The notes under the pieces: generated by a model
Databases searched by the model: none
Told to the model about the DNA's origin: nothing
What the model saw: only the letters and a program-made list of their open reading frames with translations
Part shown: positions 45,194-54,880 of the stretch, one piece after another
How the letters are laid out: each line of letters starts with the position of its first letter
Position numbering within the stretch: position 1 is the first letter of the stretch
Translations under genes and position numbers: made by a program
DNA from: Euborellia annulipes
Lineage: Eukaryota; Arthropoda; Insecta; Dermaptera; Anisolabididae
Length of the DNA: 64,000 nt
Assembly: GCA_023213315.1 (NCBI GenBank)
Contig: JAKCPI010000887.1
Location: 1-64,000, forward strand
Direction: 5' to 3'

Positions 45194-46248
45194 GGGCCGG
45201 TTGCTTCATCCTGGGTGAGCTTGTTAGCCCCGACTTTTTTTGTAGTGCAGAAACCCACTTCAGTTTTATTTTTTATAGTAAAATATACGATATTTCATCA
45301 TTTTATTGCTAAAAGAAGTATTCTAGAAGTACATATATTTGTTATTTTACCTTATTTTCTACTTATTTTATCAATAAAATGATGAAATGTTGTATATTTT
45401 ATAAAATATGTTATAGGCTAGGGCCCGCTTGCATCAGATCTCGTCGCCATATTTAGCCCTGAGTTAACCTCACTTTTGAGTAATTTCATATAGATATATG
45501 GGGAATTGGAGCCAAGGTCCGGGCTAAAGTTAGCCCAGGCCCAAAGGTGGGGCTAAGATTTAGCCCTGGGATGACACGTACGAACATGTATTATGAACTC
45601 AAGCATCCTAACTTCACCAATATAAATGTAAAAAATAATATAAATGCAATATGGAATCTACCGTTTTTTTGTTATTATTCATTTTATGTCAATCAGGATT
45701 ATACTCGTATATCCAGGATATATTGCAAGTTGTTGAATATTCTCCTAACTTCATCTAAGGCATTGCACATGTCTTGTTAATAAAACTATTTGTTTTCAAA
45801 TTGAATGCAAATTGATATTAAATATTTATATGAATGTTTTAAGTTGATATTACTTCTTGTTAGGTGAAAATAAAAGGTATATTTATTTTTGAAATTATCT
45901 TTATTTGAGGCACACAGCTGGCAATTTGTCAAAATAGTTGTGAAGATTGGAACAATTGACTAATTGTTATGTGAAAACTAATAAATCTTGTTTATTTTTT
46001 GAAAATTTTCAAATTTTAGCAAAAAAAAAATTAATTTTTAAATTTAAATGTATATTAATAATATTTATTTAAAATATGGGTGATAATATCAATTTTTATT
46101 TTTAATAATTTTTATAAGATGCCTTAATGGAGTTGCAAACTTCACAAACAGAACATGATTTGTTCCCCCGGAAGAGGGTTTCTGCATTACAAAAAAAAGC
46201 CATTTAGCCCGGGGCTAACAAACTCACCCAGGATGAAGCAACCGGCCC
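45194..46248. mobile_element. PIF/Harbinger-like MITE with TAA target duplication
   Basis: Ends GGGCCGGTTGCTTCATCC ... and its inverse, with about 40-bp inverted repeats (GTTAGCCCCG inside). TAA lies on both flanks (45191-45193, 46249-46251). Inside are further inverted repeats (ATTTCATCATTTTATTG and its inverse) and GGGCTAAA words. No transposase. Confidence 0.75.
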
Positions 46249-46513
46249 TAAATGTTTCTTTAATTAAAGAAATCCTGAGTCACTAGACTCTATACAAGAT
46301 TAATATCTTAATCTCTCAATGATAGATATGTTTCATGGATTAAAAAAGAACTCGTGTTTAATAGTATCTAATGTTTCTGCTAATGAAGACTTGAGTATTC
46401 TTTTTGCTTATAAACAACAATAAATAATTCGGTTTCACATCAAACAAAATCAAGATAATTAATTGTATTTGTATTTGTTTTAAAATGCCGATTTTTGTTT
46501 TCATTTGTTCCAG
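46249..46513 (+). other. Intron end before the first cnc exon
   Basis: AT-rich intron sequence closing with TTTTCATTTGTTCCAG, a good polypyrimidine/AG acceptor. Confidence 0.7.
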
Positions 46514-46693
46514 GATATGGATTTAATTGAAGTGCTTTGGAAACAAGACGTCGACTTGGGTTTTTCTTTGGATCTTTTCAAAAATTCTAAAGAGTCGTCG
46601 TCGTCGTCATCAAACGTCGCCGACAATTGCGGTGATGAAATCGAGAAACTCAAAGCTCTCCAGAGCCTGAACGATTCAACACCAGATATCAAG
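46514..46693 (+). CDS. cnc: cap-n-collar / NRF (NFE2L) exon with the DLG motif
   Basis: A 180-base internal exon, phase 0 at both ends, encoding 60 residues that begin DMDLIEVLWKQDVDLGFSLD. This is the Neh2-type segment of CNC-bZIP factors. The DLG motif is the low-affinity docking site for the Kelch domain of Keap1, which normally drives cytoplasmic ubiquitination of the factor; under oxidative or electrophile stress the factor escapes to the nucleus. The acceptor is TTGTTCCAG/GATATGG and the donor ATCAAG/GTATTT. Vertebrate NFE2L2 also opens an exon at the residue pair before DLIDILW, supporting the boundary. A run of six serines (TCG repeats plus TCA) and an acidic, Lys-rich stretch (DEIEKLKALQ) follow. 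The minus-strand frame over it is a shadow. No upstream coding exon was recognised. Confidence 0.9.
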
Positions 46694-47324
46694 GTATTTA
46701 ACAAAAGAATTTGTTTTCTAAATGAATTTCAGGTTAGAAAAATATCAGAAAAATTTTTTGTTTTACAATAAAGATTCTTTGTTTAATACAAGATTATTTT
46801 AAATACTCTTGAACTTGTCGTTTTGAGAATTCTTCAACACCTTTCTCTGTCAAATGATATCCTCTTGATTTGCTAGGCTAGCTCAAATTTTTTCAAATAT
46901 TTTTTAAATAACGCACCGTTTCCATCTTCAGGACCTACGGACATCGAAAATATATTTGGTTTTTTTTTTTTAGGTTTGACTTCAGTCATACCTTTCTTTA
47001 TTTTTCACGTCCATAATACAACAATATATTTGGTGTTAAACAAGAAAAATACAATCAATCTTTTTTTATAAAAATAAAACCAAGGACTTGGGATAAATTG
47101 TTCAAGTTGCTTAATTTGATAAATATCGGTTCAATTCTCATATACATCTAATGGTGTATGCAAATTTATGTTGTATTTTTGTATGAACCGACCACTATCA
47201 ATCTAAACAACATTAACAATTTATCGTAAGACTTTTGTCTTATTTTTATAAAAAAAAAAGACTTGTAAAGATCGATTGTATTTTGCCTGTTTAACAACAA
47301 ATAAATTTTCGATCACAGTAGGCC

Positions 47325-47400
47325 CTGAAAATGGGAACGATGCGTTTCCGAAACGTCGACGAATTCAAAAAATATTTTTATTCCATGCTGGCTGCCTACA
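47325..47400 (+). repeat. Decayed hammerhead-family copy
   Basis: CTGAAAA, stem GGAAC-GATGC-GTTTCC, GAAACGTC, then ATGCTGGCTGCCTAC as at 12.7 kb. G8 of the core is mutated. Confidence 0.55.
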
Positions 47401-47608
47401 TCCACCTTCTCCCGTTAATTATCACTCTGGCAGAATTGTGTAGAAAGATAATATAATTAATTTTCATATTCAACAGTTTTGAATGAATAATAAAATAGAA
47501 GAAATTTACAATAAATCAGTGGAAAATTATAATTATATCCTAAAGGAGTAAAAAAATAAAACAGCAAAAATCATGTTTATATTTTTTGGTACATAATTCT
47601 TAAAGATT

Positions 47609-47637
47609 CTGAAGATGGCTTCAACCGAAACGGTGTA
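47609..47637 (+). ncRNA. Hammerhead ribozyme-like motif in cnc intron, sense strand
   Basis: CTGAAGA, short stem GG-CTTCAA-CC, GAAAC, then GGTGT, where AC/GT can pair as helix III and leave a TA cleavage position. Core residues are intact but helix II is only two pairs. Confidence 0.4.
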
Positions 47638-48139
47638 TCCAAGGCAAATCTGCAATAAAACGATTATTAATTGGTCAACATTTGTACTACTTCGCCAACC
47701 ATTATTCTCAGCTCTATCATTTGAACCGAGAAAGGAACATTCAGGTGTAGAAGAATTCGATTTAAAAACTGTTATGTACCGGTATTATAGAATAGGATTT
47801 CTTAAAGTTGAAGCTCCTAGTTAAGCGTGAGGAACTGCGAATATAACAAATAATAGTAGAATATATGAGGGGTTGAGAGAAAAAGTGAACGAAGTCCAAC
47901 TTTTACTTTTTTGAGAAAAAATGAGTCTAAGTTCAAATTAAATCCTCTAGGCTACAACATTTATTTATTTTACATCTCAGCATTCATTAAGAATATGTAC
48001 CATATATTGTATATTGCTGAAATTTGATAGATTCTAATTCAACAAAACATTTTCTCTAGGTTATTATGTTTCAAGTGTTTATTAAATTTAAAATCTAAAT
48101 AACATTTTAACGTTTTATTGAAATTAAAATTAAATTTTA

Positions 48140-48182
48140 CACTTTATGCACATTTCGGCATTGCTGCCATCATCAGAAGTCA
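48140..48182 (-). ncRNA. Hammerhead ribozyme-like motif, left arm
   Basis: Minus strand: CTGATGA, stem GGC-AGCAAT-GCC, GAAATG-TG-CATA. ATG/CAT can form helix III with A17 as cleavage base. Flanking ACTT before the core and AAGT after it can form helix I. All invariant positions are present. Confidence 0.6.
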
Positions 48183-48444
48183 TTGACATTAGATTACATA
48201 TAGAGAATCATGAGTGACGAAAGTCCGCAAGTGAACAACTCGAGAAAAGGCGTTTGCAAGTTTTATAAACATATACATTTCAATAGCCGGGCAACAAATG
48301 AATAGGGCAGAATCAATAGCAAAGAATGGAAATATATTTTCGCCACTTTGCCACTCAAAAGAGAAGACGTTTTAACAACGTTTGGTAGACTTAACTCAAT
48401 TCGCCACTATGATTTTCAGCAGGTTATATTTAAACTTATGTCAA

Positions 48445-48493
48445 TGACTTCTGATGATGGCAGCAATGCCGAAATGTAGGATCATAAAGTGTA
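48445..48493 (+). ncRNA. Hammerhead ribozyme-like motif, right arm, sense to cnc
   Basis: CTGATGA, stem GGC-AGCAAT-GCC, GAAATG-TAGGAT-CATA: helix III ATG/CAT with a six-base loop. ACTT and AAGT flank as helix I. It is the most complete type-I fold in the window and would be transcribed in the cnc pre-mRNA. Confidence 0.65.
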
Positions 48494-48918
48494 ATATTTA
48501 ATTTTAATTGCAATAAAACGTTAAAATGTTAATTTGATTTTAAATTTAATAAACACTTGAAACATAATAACCTAGAGAAAATTTTTGTTGAATTAGAATC
48601 TATCAAATTTCAGCAATATTCAATAAATGCATATTTATAATGTTTCAATTAGTGACCACGGTAACCAGTTTACATCTAATCCATTAAGAACTTAAATTAT
48701 ACTTTATCATTTTAAATTTTATATTCAGATTTTAGGATTTTTAGATTTTGTTCAGATTTTTTTTTTGATCATAAAGGAACTGCTGCACTCTGGAGGATTA
48801 GTATTGAAATTCGGACATGGTTCATTATTACACCGAATTAACTATCAGAATTTACTATCCAAAAAGGGAAAAATAAGAAAATTGTTTACTTTTGGACTTG
48901 GTACACTTTTGCTTTGTA

Positions 48919-49141
48919 CCAGTGAGCGCCACAATTAAGTCCCCACCTTTAGCTAAAATATGGTATAGTAGGCCTATATGGTGTATTTGTGAAATAATTT
49001 AATGACCGAAAAGGTAAACTTAAAATATGCTACAGATGATTTTATTTTACCTTTTTAAATTTAAAATTATTTCACTATTTATCAATATTATACCATATAC
49101 TTAAGGCTAAAGCTATAGGTGGGGACTAATTGTGGCTCATA
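48919..49141. mobile_element. hAT-like MITE, palindromic
   Basis: CAGTGAGCGCCACAATTAAG and TCCCCACC at the left, inverted at the right (GGTGGGGACTAATTGTGGC). The right terminus is slightly truncated. Confidence 0.7.
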
Positions 49142-50170
49142 TGTTACAAAAATTATTTTTTAACCAACTTGGCCAAAAAAGTAAAAAGTTTAAGAAGCAC
49201 TGAAGTAAAAGATTCAAATAAATTTCGTTCTATTAAAAAAAAAAAAAAAAAAATTAAAGCTTGCCTAATATAGAAAAAAAAACAAGCCACTGGTTAAATT
49301 ATATTTTTAAATAAAAATCTCATTGTTCTCTTGTAAGTTAGTGAAAAGAACAAAATAATAATAGTAAAAAAAAAAAAAAAAAAAATTAATCAAATAGAGA
49401 AGAAAAGAATTCAATTAAATAAGAGGAAAAATAAATAAATAAATACACAAAATAATGATGTAGCCATGTGTTCGTTTATTTGAGCATACATTTTGACAAT
49501 AGCAACATAATCTTATATCGTCAGATTAATTCCTTATTTATTAATGTTGCAAATTGCTTTTATAAGCTAATTTACATCTTATTTTTCTATCCATCATCCC
49601 TTTACTTTTCAACTATCCTTAATTAGGACGTATTGTTAAGTGACTATGTCCCCTGTAGAACAATTGCAGGCAGAGAAATTTGACCCCATAAACGCCAGCC
49701 AGCCAGATGAATGTAGAATATTTCAATTTATTCTCTATTCAACCGTTTCAGATAATATGTCTAAAGCATTTGGTAGGCGTGAATAACCCAAATGATTTAT
49801 TATTATTACTATTATTATTATTAAATAACACGTCCTAAAACTGGATGTTCTTTTATTAATAGAAATAACTGTAAAAGATTTGGTACTAGAATCTAGAAAG
49901 ATATTTTCTTTTACTCTTAATCCACCTCTGAACTTAAGTATACCGAAAAAATGTCCATTGCGAGTGTTTTCTCACGCTATTTATTTATTTACTTTTGAGT
50001 TTCATGTTAAATTTTAGACTAATTTGTTTCTAAATTCAATAGGCGCTTAAAAAAATAAGTAAATAAAAAAAAGGCTCCGCAGACAGTGGGGTCATTTCAA
50101 CTTTTTCTTGGGGGGAGGGCAAATTTTTTCTTGGGGGCAAACTTTTTTTTTTATTTTACTTACAAATTGG
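49142..50170. other. Intron DNA, no gene recognised
   Basis: Homopolymer-rich flanks around a non-repetitive core at 49480-49800. Confidence 0.35.
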
Positions 50171-50585
50171 TACAGTGAACGCCACAATTAAGTCCCCACC
50201 TGATAGCTAGTGCCTTAAGTATATGCAGGGCCGGAACTAGGAGATTTTTTAGGGGGGGGGGGCAAAATTTAATTTGCCGCCCCCTCCTTAAAATGTTCTA
50301 TACAAAATTCATATCATTTTACCTTTTTTTTTAGTAAATCTTTCTTTAATTGCCGCCCGGGGCACATGCACTCACTGCCCCCCCCCCCCCCCCTAGATCC
50401 GGCTCTGAGTATATGGTATAGTAAATGGTGAAATAATTTTAAATTTGAAAAGGTAAAATAATACCATCTGTACGAAATTTTACGTTTTACCTTTTCGGTC
50501 ATTAAAATTATTTCACTATACACCATATACTATAGCATATTCTTAAGCTCTAGCTAGGTGGGGACTTAATTGTGGCGCTCACTGA
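50171..50585. mobile_element. hAT-like MITE, second copy, with a nested hAT MITE
   Basis: Ends CAGTGAACGCCACAATTAAG and CTTAATTGTGGCGCTCACTG. The interior AAAGGTAAAATAATACC matches the copy at 48.9 kb. It is interrupted at TTAAGTATATG. Confidence 0.8.
50226..50407. mobile_element. Nested hAT MITE with exact 8-bp target duplication
   Basis: Starts CAGGGCCGGAACTAGG and ends CTAGATCCGGCTCTG. AGTATATG is repeated exactly at 50218-50225 and 50408-50415. G- and C-runs lie inside. Confidence 0.9.
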
Positions 50586-50654
50586 ACTCAAATTTGGTCA
50601 AAATAATTAATTGTTTAATTTTTGTACAGTTAATATACGAATTTGTTAATTAAT

Positions 50655-50745
50655 TTTAACCCCACTTGAAAAAAATAATCCCAGAACCTCAATTTTGGAT
50701 TCAGAGGGTCTTTAAACATGAATTATTATTTAAAGAAAATAAATA
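50655..50745 (+). repeat. Direct repeat, partner at 51205-51290
   Basis: AAAAAATAATCCCAG and TTGGATTCAGAGGGTCTT occur in both, bracketing the 5S-like SINE. Confidence 0.65.
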
Positions 50746-51032
50746 AAACAAACTAGCAAATTTCTAATCCAAATTTTGAAAATAACTATCGCCATGATGA
50801 TTTTATAAGCAAGAAAGATAAAATAACGAATAAAAATAAAATTAAGGTTAATATCGGGGATAACCACTATCCACCCATGTCTTTTTAAATATTTGTTATA
50901 GAATGTTTGATCTGAAAAGAAACAGAATTCACTTCTATGAATTTTATAGTAACAATTAGACTAACAGCAGAGTTCAAATAAGAAAATATTCATAGATTTT
51001 TTTAATCTTTTAATAAATTTTCTAAATTTTAC

Positions 51033-51175
51033 GGGCCGAGGGGCCTGCAACGGAGTAGAGCAACAGTCACCACAATCGTTGCGTTTAAGCAATGCCAAGC
51101 TCGGCGAAATCTCGGGTTGGTGACCCCGAGGGAGCAGGGTTGAATAGTACCCAACAGTACTAGCATTTGTTAATT
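51033..51175 (+). repeat. 5S rRNA-like SINE head or pseudogene
   Basis: GCGTTTAAGCAATGCCAAGC and GGTTGGTGACCCCGAGGGAG follow the order and spacing of the 5S rRNA internal promoter (AAGTTAAGCAAC-type A-box, GGGTGACCGCCTGGGA-type C-box). The 5' part diverges from 5S. An A-rich tail and a direct repeat on both sides suggest retroposition (SINE3-type). Confidence 0.5.
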
Positions 51176-51290
51176 AAAAAAAAATTCTAGCCCACTCTCT
51201 ACCACTTAAAAAAAAATAATCCCAGGATCTCACTTGGATTCAGAGGGTCTTAAAATATGAAATTTTGATTTTAAAGAAAATCAAATTTTT

Positions 51291-52199
51291 CAAGAAAGTA
51301 ATAAATATTTTAATATTTTTTTTATATTTTTTTTTTTTTTAATATGAGTATTATAATAGTGGGTAGTAGTTATTACTACTCTAAATTTATCTTCATTCAA
51401 AAATTTTCGGCCGAAATCGCCTTTACCATATTACCGGTATGAATATTAGGCGATTCCTGAAAATTTTTGCTGTTTTATTTCTCCCGTCAAATCATCCTCC
51501 GAAAGCAGCAACAACTCATATATTTTCATTTATCTTCATCCGTTATTTTATCTTTTCCTTTTATAGGCCCCCAATATCCAATCTTTGATTATCAATATTT
51601 GAAAAAAACTTATTTTTTTTTAAATTTTCTTTATTGTCCTTTCGGCTCATGTGGCAATTAAACATGATAATTTCCTAAATATTTGATGAAAAAATTATGT
51701 ACGGGTAACTTCCGGCTGGCGTTCTACAGCCTTGTTTGTCGATGACCATCTATCCGAAAAATAAAAATTAGATTTTATAAAATGTTCTTCTTAATTTTTT
51801 AGATATTTAATGTTACGTTGGGAAATTTCGAAAAAAGAAAATTTTTAAAATTTGTAATCCTAGACAAATGCACTATTCTTGCTCGTTAGAATTAGGCAAG
51901 CATCCATCTCGTTGACGGTTTTCTTTTGATAAACGAATCAAACGAAGCGTGGAGGGCATGGAGAGGCCTCCCATGGACCAAAAACCACAGATGCTATCTT
52001 GAGCTGTGTGTACCATCCCGACACGAATTAATTTCATTAGTTATCTCGAGGCATCGACCGCCATATTCTCAACTCAACTCGCAACGTCTCTCCGATAAAT
52101 TTACCGCTCTTATTATTATCTAGTCTTGAGATGAAGAGGAATTATTTTATTGTTTTTTTTTTCCACAACAATATGACATTTTTTTAAATAAAATTTCTA
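51291..52199. other. Intron DNA; non-repetitive island at 51850-52140
   Basis: The island contains GGCCTCCCATGGACC, AACCACAGATG (RUNX-like) and GGCATCGACCGCCATATTC. Its plus-strand frame 51926-52123 has no domain. Possible intronic enhancer; inference only. Confidence 0.3.
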
Positions 52200-52510
52200 C
52201 ATTGTAAAAAAAAAAATCTTAATTTTAGTGTGTTTTGGCATAATTTACAAATTTATGCGTTAAAATATTTACAACATTTTAAAATTACAATATTCTTCGA
52301 AAAATAGAGTAGGCCCTATGTAATTTTACACACATTGTATAGTAATATTCGTTAAAAATTGTATTTTTTTTCTATAGCAGAATTCTAAAATTACCACACA
52401 ATTGCACTCTAATTTTCAAATGTCTTTCTAAAATTACAATTACATTTTCATTCTTATTTTCAAACAGCTTACGAAAATGACAATACATTTGTAAATGTTT
52501 TTTGTAAATA
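52200..52510. mobile_element. Uninterrupted relative of the MITE at 37088
   Basis: Same order of words (CTTAATTTTAGTGTGTTTTG, ATTGTATAGTAATATTCG, ACAATACATTTGTAAATG) without the 645-bp insert. It serves as an empty site. Confidence 0.75.
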
Positions 52511-52685
52511 CTTTGTTTTTGAAGATTTAAAGTGGCTGTTGTTTCCTATCTACTACTTTGTTTTTTTTATGCAATTTGCTTCAAAATCAACACTTTTTAT
52601 AGAATACTAGGCATATTTTATAATAATTAAAATGTATTCTTTATTTTATATACACCCAGATAGCTTGGAATAATATTACAGTAAG

Positions 52686-53042
52686 GAAAGAACTGGAGAA
52701 TAAAAACCAGCAATTGATGGACCCTCTCACATCATCTTTAATTGGCAAATATTTCGACTGGCATTCGCCTAGTCATCATCAGTGCAAACAAATGATTTGG
52801 TGGAGGGCGTGTCAAACAATGGTTGAGGATTATTTTAAAATTTCTCGGAGAAGCAGGGTCAGACGCAAGTGCAAGCGAAGTTTCGCTTGCATGCGTCTGA
52901 CCCTCTCTCCGAGAAATTTAAAATAATCCTCAACCGTTGACACGGCCTCCACCAAATCATTTGTTTGCACTGATGATGACTAGGAAGCCATAATATTTGA
53001 ATTAAAGATGATGTGGTTCAATGGTTTATTCTCAGTTCTTTC
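52686..53042. repeat. Near-perfect long hairpin palindrome
   Basis: Arms of about 165-175 bp meet almost without spacer near 52880 (GCAAGCGAAG / TTTCGCTTGC). GTGCAAACAAATGATTTGG and CAGAAGC-like words return inverted. The right arm has lost about 20 bp including part of the ribozyme core. Confidence 0.85.
52740..52790 (-). ncRNA. Hammerhead ribozyme-like motif
   Basis: Minus strand: CTGATGA, strong stem GACT-AGGCGAATGCC-AGTC, GAAA, then TATT, where AU/AU gives a minimal helix III. TTTGCA before the core and TGCCAA after it pair as helix I. Antisense to cnc. Confidence 0.55.
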
Positions 53043-53334
53043 TATACATATTATCCAGCGAAAATCTTCCAATTGCAATATTACAGTAATATTGCAGCAA
53101 TATTGCCAATCTTGATCAATATTGACAATATTGCACCAACATTGATGCAATATTACTGCAATGTTGCAAAAAGGTGAACATATGAATATTGCAGCAATGT
53201 TGCTGTAATGTTACTGCAATATTCCTAATTTGGAATATTGCCGCTGTAATATTGTAGCAATGTTGCCAAGATTTGCAATATTCCTGCAATTTTGGTAATT
53301 TATGCAAGATTCGCGATATTCCAAGCTGTTTGGG

Positions 53335-53819
53335 CAGTAGAGTATAGATTTAAAAATCTCACTTGTATATATTTATATTTATTACTATGATCTCTCGTTA
53401 AGCCATATATTTTTTATTTTTTTATTTTTCAACACCTTAAATCTAAGTCATAAGCCTCACGCTTTAGAAATGAGCATGCGAACGCGCATTTTCTAAAATA
53501 GCCGTTTTATTACAATATAATTTGATTATAATTTACAAATCCATCGTGCAAATCAGATTAGGTGATTTTAAAATTTATAAGAAATGATTTATAATATATA
53601 TATAGTATTATTTATATATTTTATTATTATTTTTTCTTTCGGTATCGCAGCCACCACTTTTATGAAAGCTTCTTCTTTTCTTCTTCTTCTTGAAATGACG
53701 ACTTAGTTAAAGACCGGTAAAAAAGATTTTGTCCGGATCGATTAATCTCTATAAAACTTAGCTTCTTTGATGCTGCTTTTCCAAGACGCTGACTAAGCTT
53801 TTTGGCTTTTTTTTCTCAG
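53335..53819 (+). other. Intron end before the ETGE exon
   Basis: AT-rich, with a TTC-rich stretch (53668-53690), ending in TTTTTTTTCTCAG. Confidence 0.6.
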
Positions 53820-53916
53820 GAAGAGGACGCCGGTTGCAAGGAGGACCCGGATGCCTCCGTCGAGAAACCCATCGATCCCTGGGCTGGAATTCCCTACACC
53901 ATCGATCAGGAAACAG
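53820..53916 (+). CDS. cnc: cap-n-collar / NRF exon ending in the Keap1-binding ETG(E)
   Basis: A 97-base exon entered in phase 0 directly after the CTCAG acceptor and left in phase 1 at CAGGAAACAG/GTACGT, a textbook donor. It encodes EEDAGCKEDPDASVEKPIDP, then WAGIPYTIDQETG with the last Gly codon split. The ETGE motif is the high-affinity Keap1 Kelch ligand. Here the intron falls inside it, so the Glu must come from the next exon, outside the recognised part of the window. W-A-G before the motif resembles NFE2L1 rather than NFE2L2, as in arthropod CncC. Acidic residues ahead of the motif are typical of Neh2. Reading on past the donor gives a meaningless tail and a stop. The bZIP/CNC exons were not found downstream in this window. 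Confidence 0.88.
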
Positions 53917-54411
53917 GTACGTACCCCAATCCGATTTTCTACTACTGGAATGCCGCTTTTTGTCAACCATTTAAAATAATCCTCCTATTTTTTTTTTTTT
54001 TTGCTGCTGCCTTTTTTTCTAAATAAATATGTATCTTCTCCTCGATTTAAACATTCCAAAGTGTTAGAATTATTCATATAAGAGCTTCTGAAATTAATCA
54101 GAAAACAATCTTTTGAAATTTTCATTTATTTATGTTAATAAACTGCTATTCATACAACATACTAGAGAAGTGAAACTTCTACACGTAACGGTTCGAAAAA
54201 TGTTTAATGAAGTTTTGAATTTTTAATTTATTTTTCAAGATATAAATTGTGTTAAAAAATCAAGTTTCATGAACAGCTGCCTTTTTCTTGTTCCTGGGTG
54301 AATAAAAATTCAAATTTACTGGGTTTCTGACAATTCATTAACGCTTTGCATTTTCATCTTCATATCATTAAAATTACTCTATTTTTTTTTACTAACTCTA
54401 ATAATATATGG
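53917..54411 (+). other. Start of the next cnc intron, no gene recognised
   Basis: Begins GTACGTACC. AT-rich thereafter. Confidence 0.6.
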
Positions 54412-54575
54412 CAGTGGTTCCCAACCTTTTTGATGTGCGGCCCACTTTTTCCGTAAAAAAAACGGAGGCCCAGTGTTATATATAATTTTATATAAATATA
54501 CATAATTTTTATCTTTTTTAGACGTCCGGGCAGTTAATCAGTGCCCAAACGGCGGGCCACGGGTTGGGAACCGAG
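54412..54575. mobile_element. hAT MITE with exact 8-bp target duplication
   Basis: Starts CAGTGGTTCCCAACC and ends GGTTGGGAACCGAG. ATATATGG is repeated at 54404-54411 and 54576-54583. 164 bp, no coding capacity. Confidence 0.9.
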
Positions 54576-54834
54576 ATATATGGAAAAAAACATTGGAACA
54601 TTATTTTTATTTATTTGAAAATTTTATAAATGCTTTTAAATTTTACTTTAACTTCTTGATGTGTTATTTATTGAAGAAAATGGCAGCTTCAGGTTTAATT
54701 AAAATACTTTTTAGTTTTAAATTGGTAACCATTGGCTCTAGTTGAAACATGATTTAATGAGAGAATTAAATGTAGTATATAACACAAGGTTTTTTGTTTC
54801 AATAATTTATTTAACACTTTATGCGTATGTAATT

Positions 54835-54880
54835 CACTTCTGATGATGACACATCTGGTGTCGAAATGCGCATAAAGTGT
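54835..54880 (+). ncRNA. Hammerhead ribozyme-like motif, sense to cnc
   Basis: CACTT before the core pairs with AAGTG after it (helix I). CTGATGA, stem GACAC-ATCTG-GTGTC, GAAA, then ATGCGCATA, whose self-complementary ATGC/GCAT could form helix III in a dimer. It lies after the ETGE exon donor, so it is also intronic in cnc. Confidence 0.55.

Larger units (their letters stand above)
48013..48620. repeat. Long palindrome with a hammerhead-like core in each arm
   Basis: Arms of about 175 bp: ATTGCTGAAATTTGATAG and TAGGTTATTATGTTTCAAG on the left return inverted on the right. The 250-bp spacer contains ATGAGTGACGAAAGTCCGC. Both cores point away from the spacer. Confidence 0.85.
52654..53334. 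mobile_element. AATATTG-word MITE, interrupted copy
   Basis: Left end ACCCAGATAGCTTGGAATA, right end ATATTCCAAGCTGTTTGGG. The body of CAATATTGC words resumes at about 53066. The insert is a hammerhead-type palindrome. Confidence 0.8.
46694..53819 (+). other. cnc intron between DLG and ETGE exons, 7,126 bp
   Basis: It starts GTATTT and ends TTTTTTTTCTCAG. It is filled with hammerhead-type palindromes, hAT MITEs, a 5S-like SINE and an AATATTG MITE. Two non-repetitive stretches stand out: 49480-49800 and 51850-52140 (with AACCACAGATG). Confidence 0.85.

Noticed and set aside
46930..46950. Minus-strand CTGAAGATGGAAACGG
   Set aside because: CTGANGA and GAAAC are present but too close for any stem II, so the motif is decayed.
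47615..47824. 69-residue frame starting MASTETVYPRQICNK in the cnc intron
   Set aside because: It begins inside the hammerhead-like repeat and shows no domain; not supported as an exon.
51033..51175. Functional 5S rRNA gene
   Set aside because: Only the promoter-like half resembles 5S; the 5' part is diverged.
53802..54026. Reading the ETGE exon onward as one 74-residue protein
   Set aside because: The CAG/GTACGT donor cuts it after ETG; the continuation is low-complexity and ends in poly-Phe.
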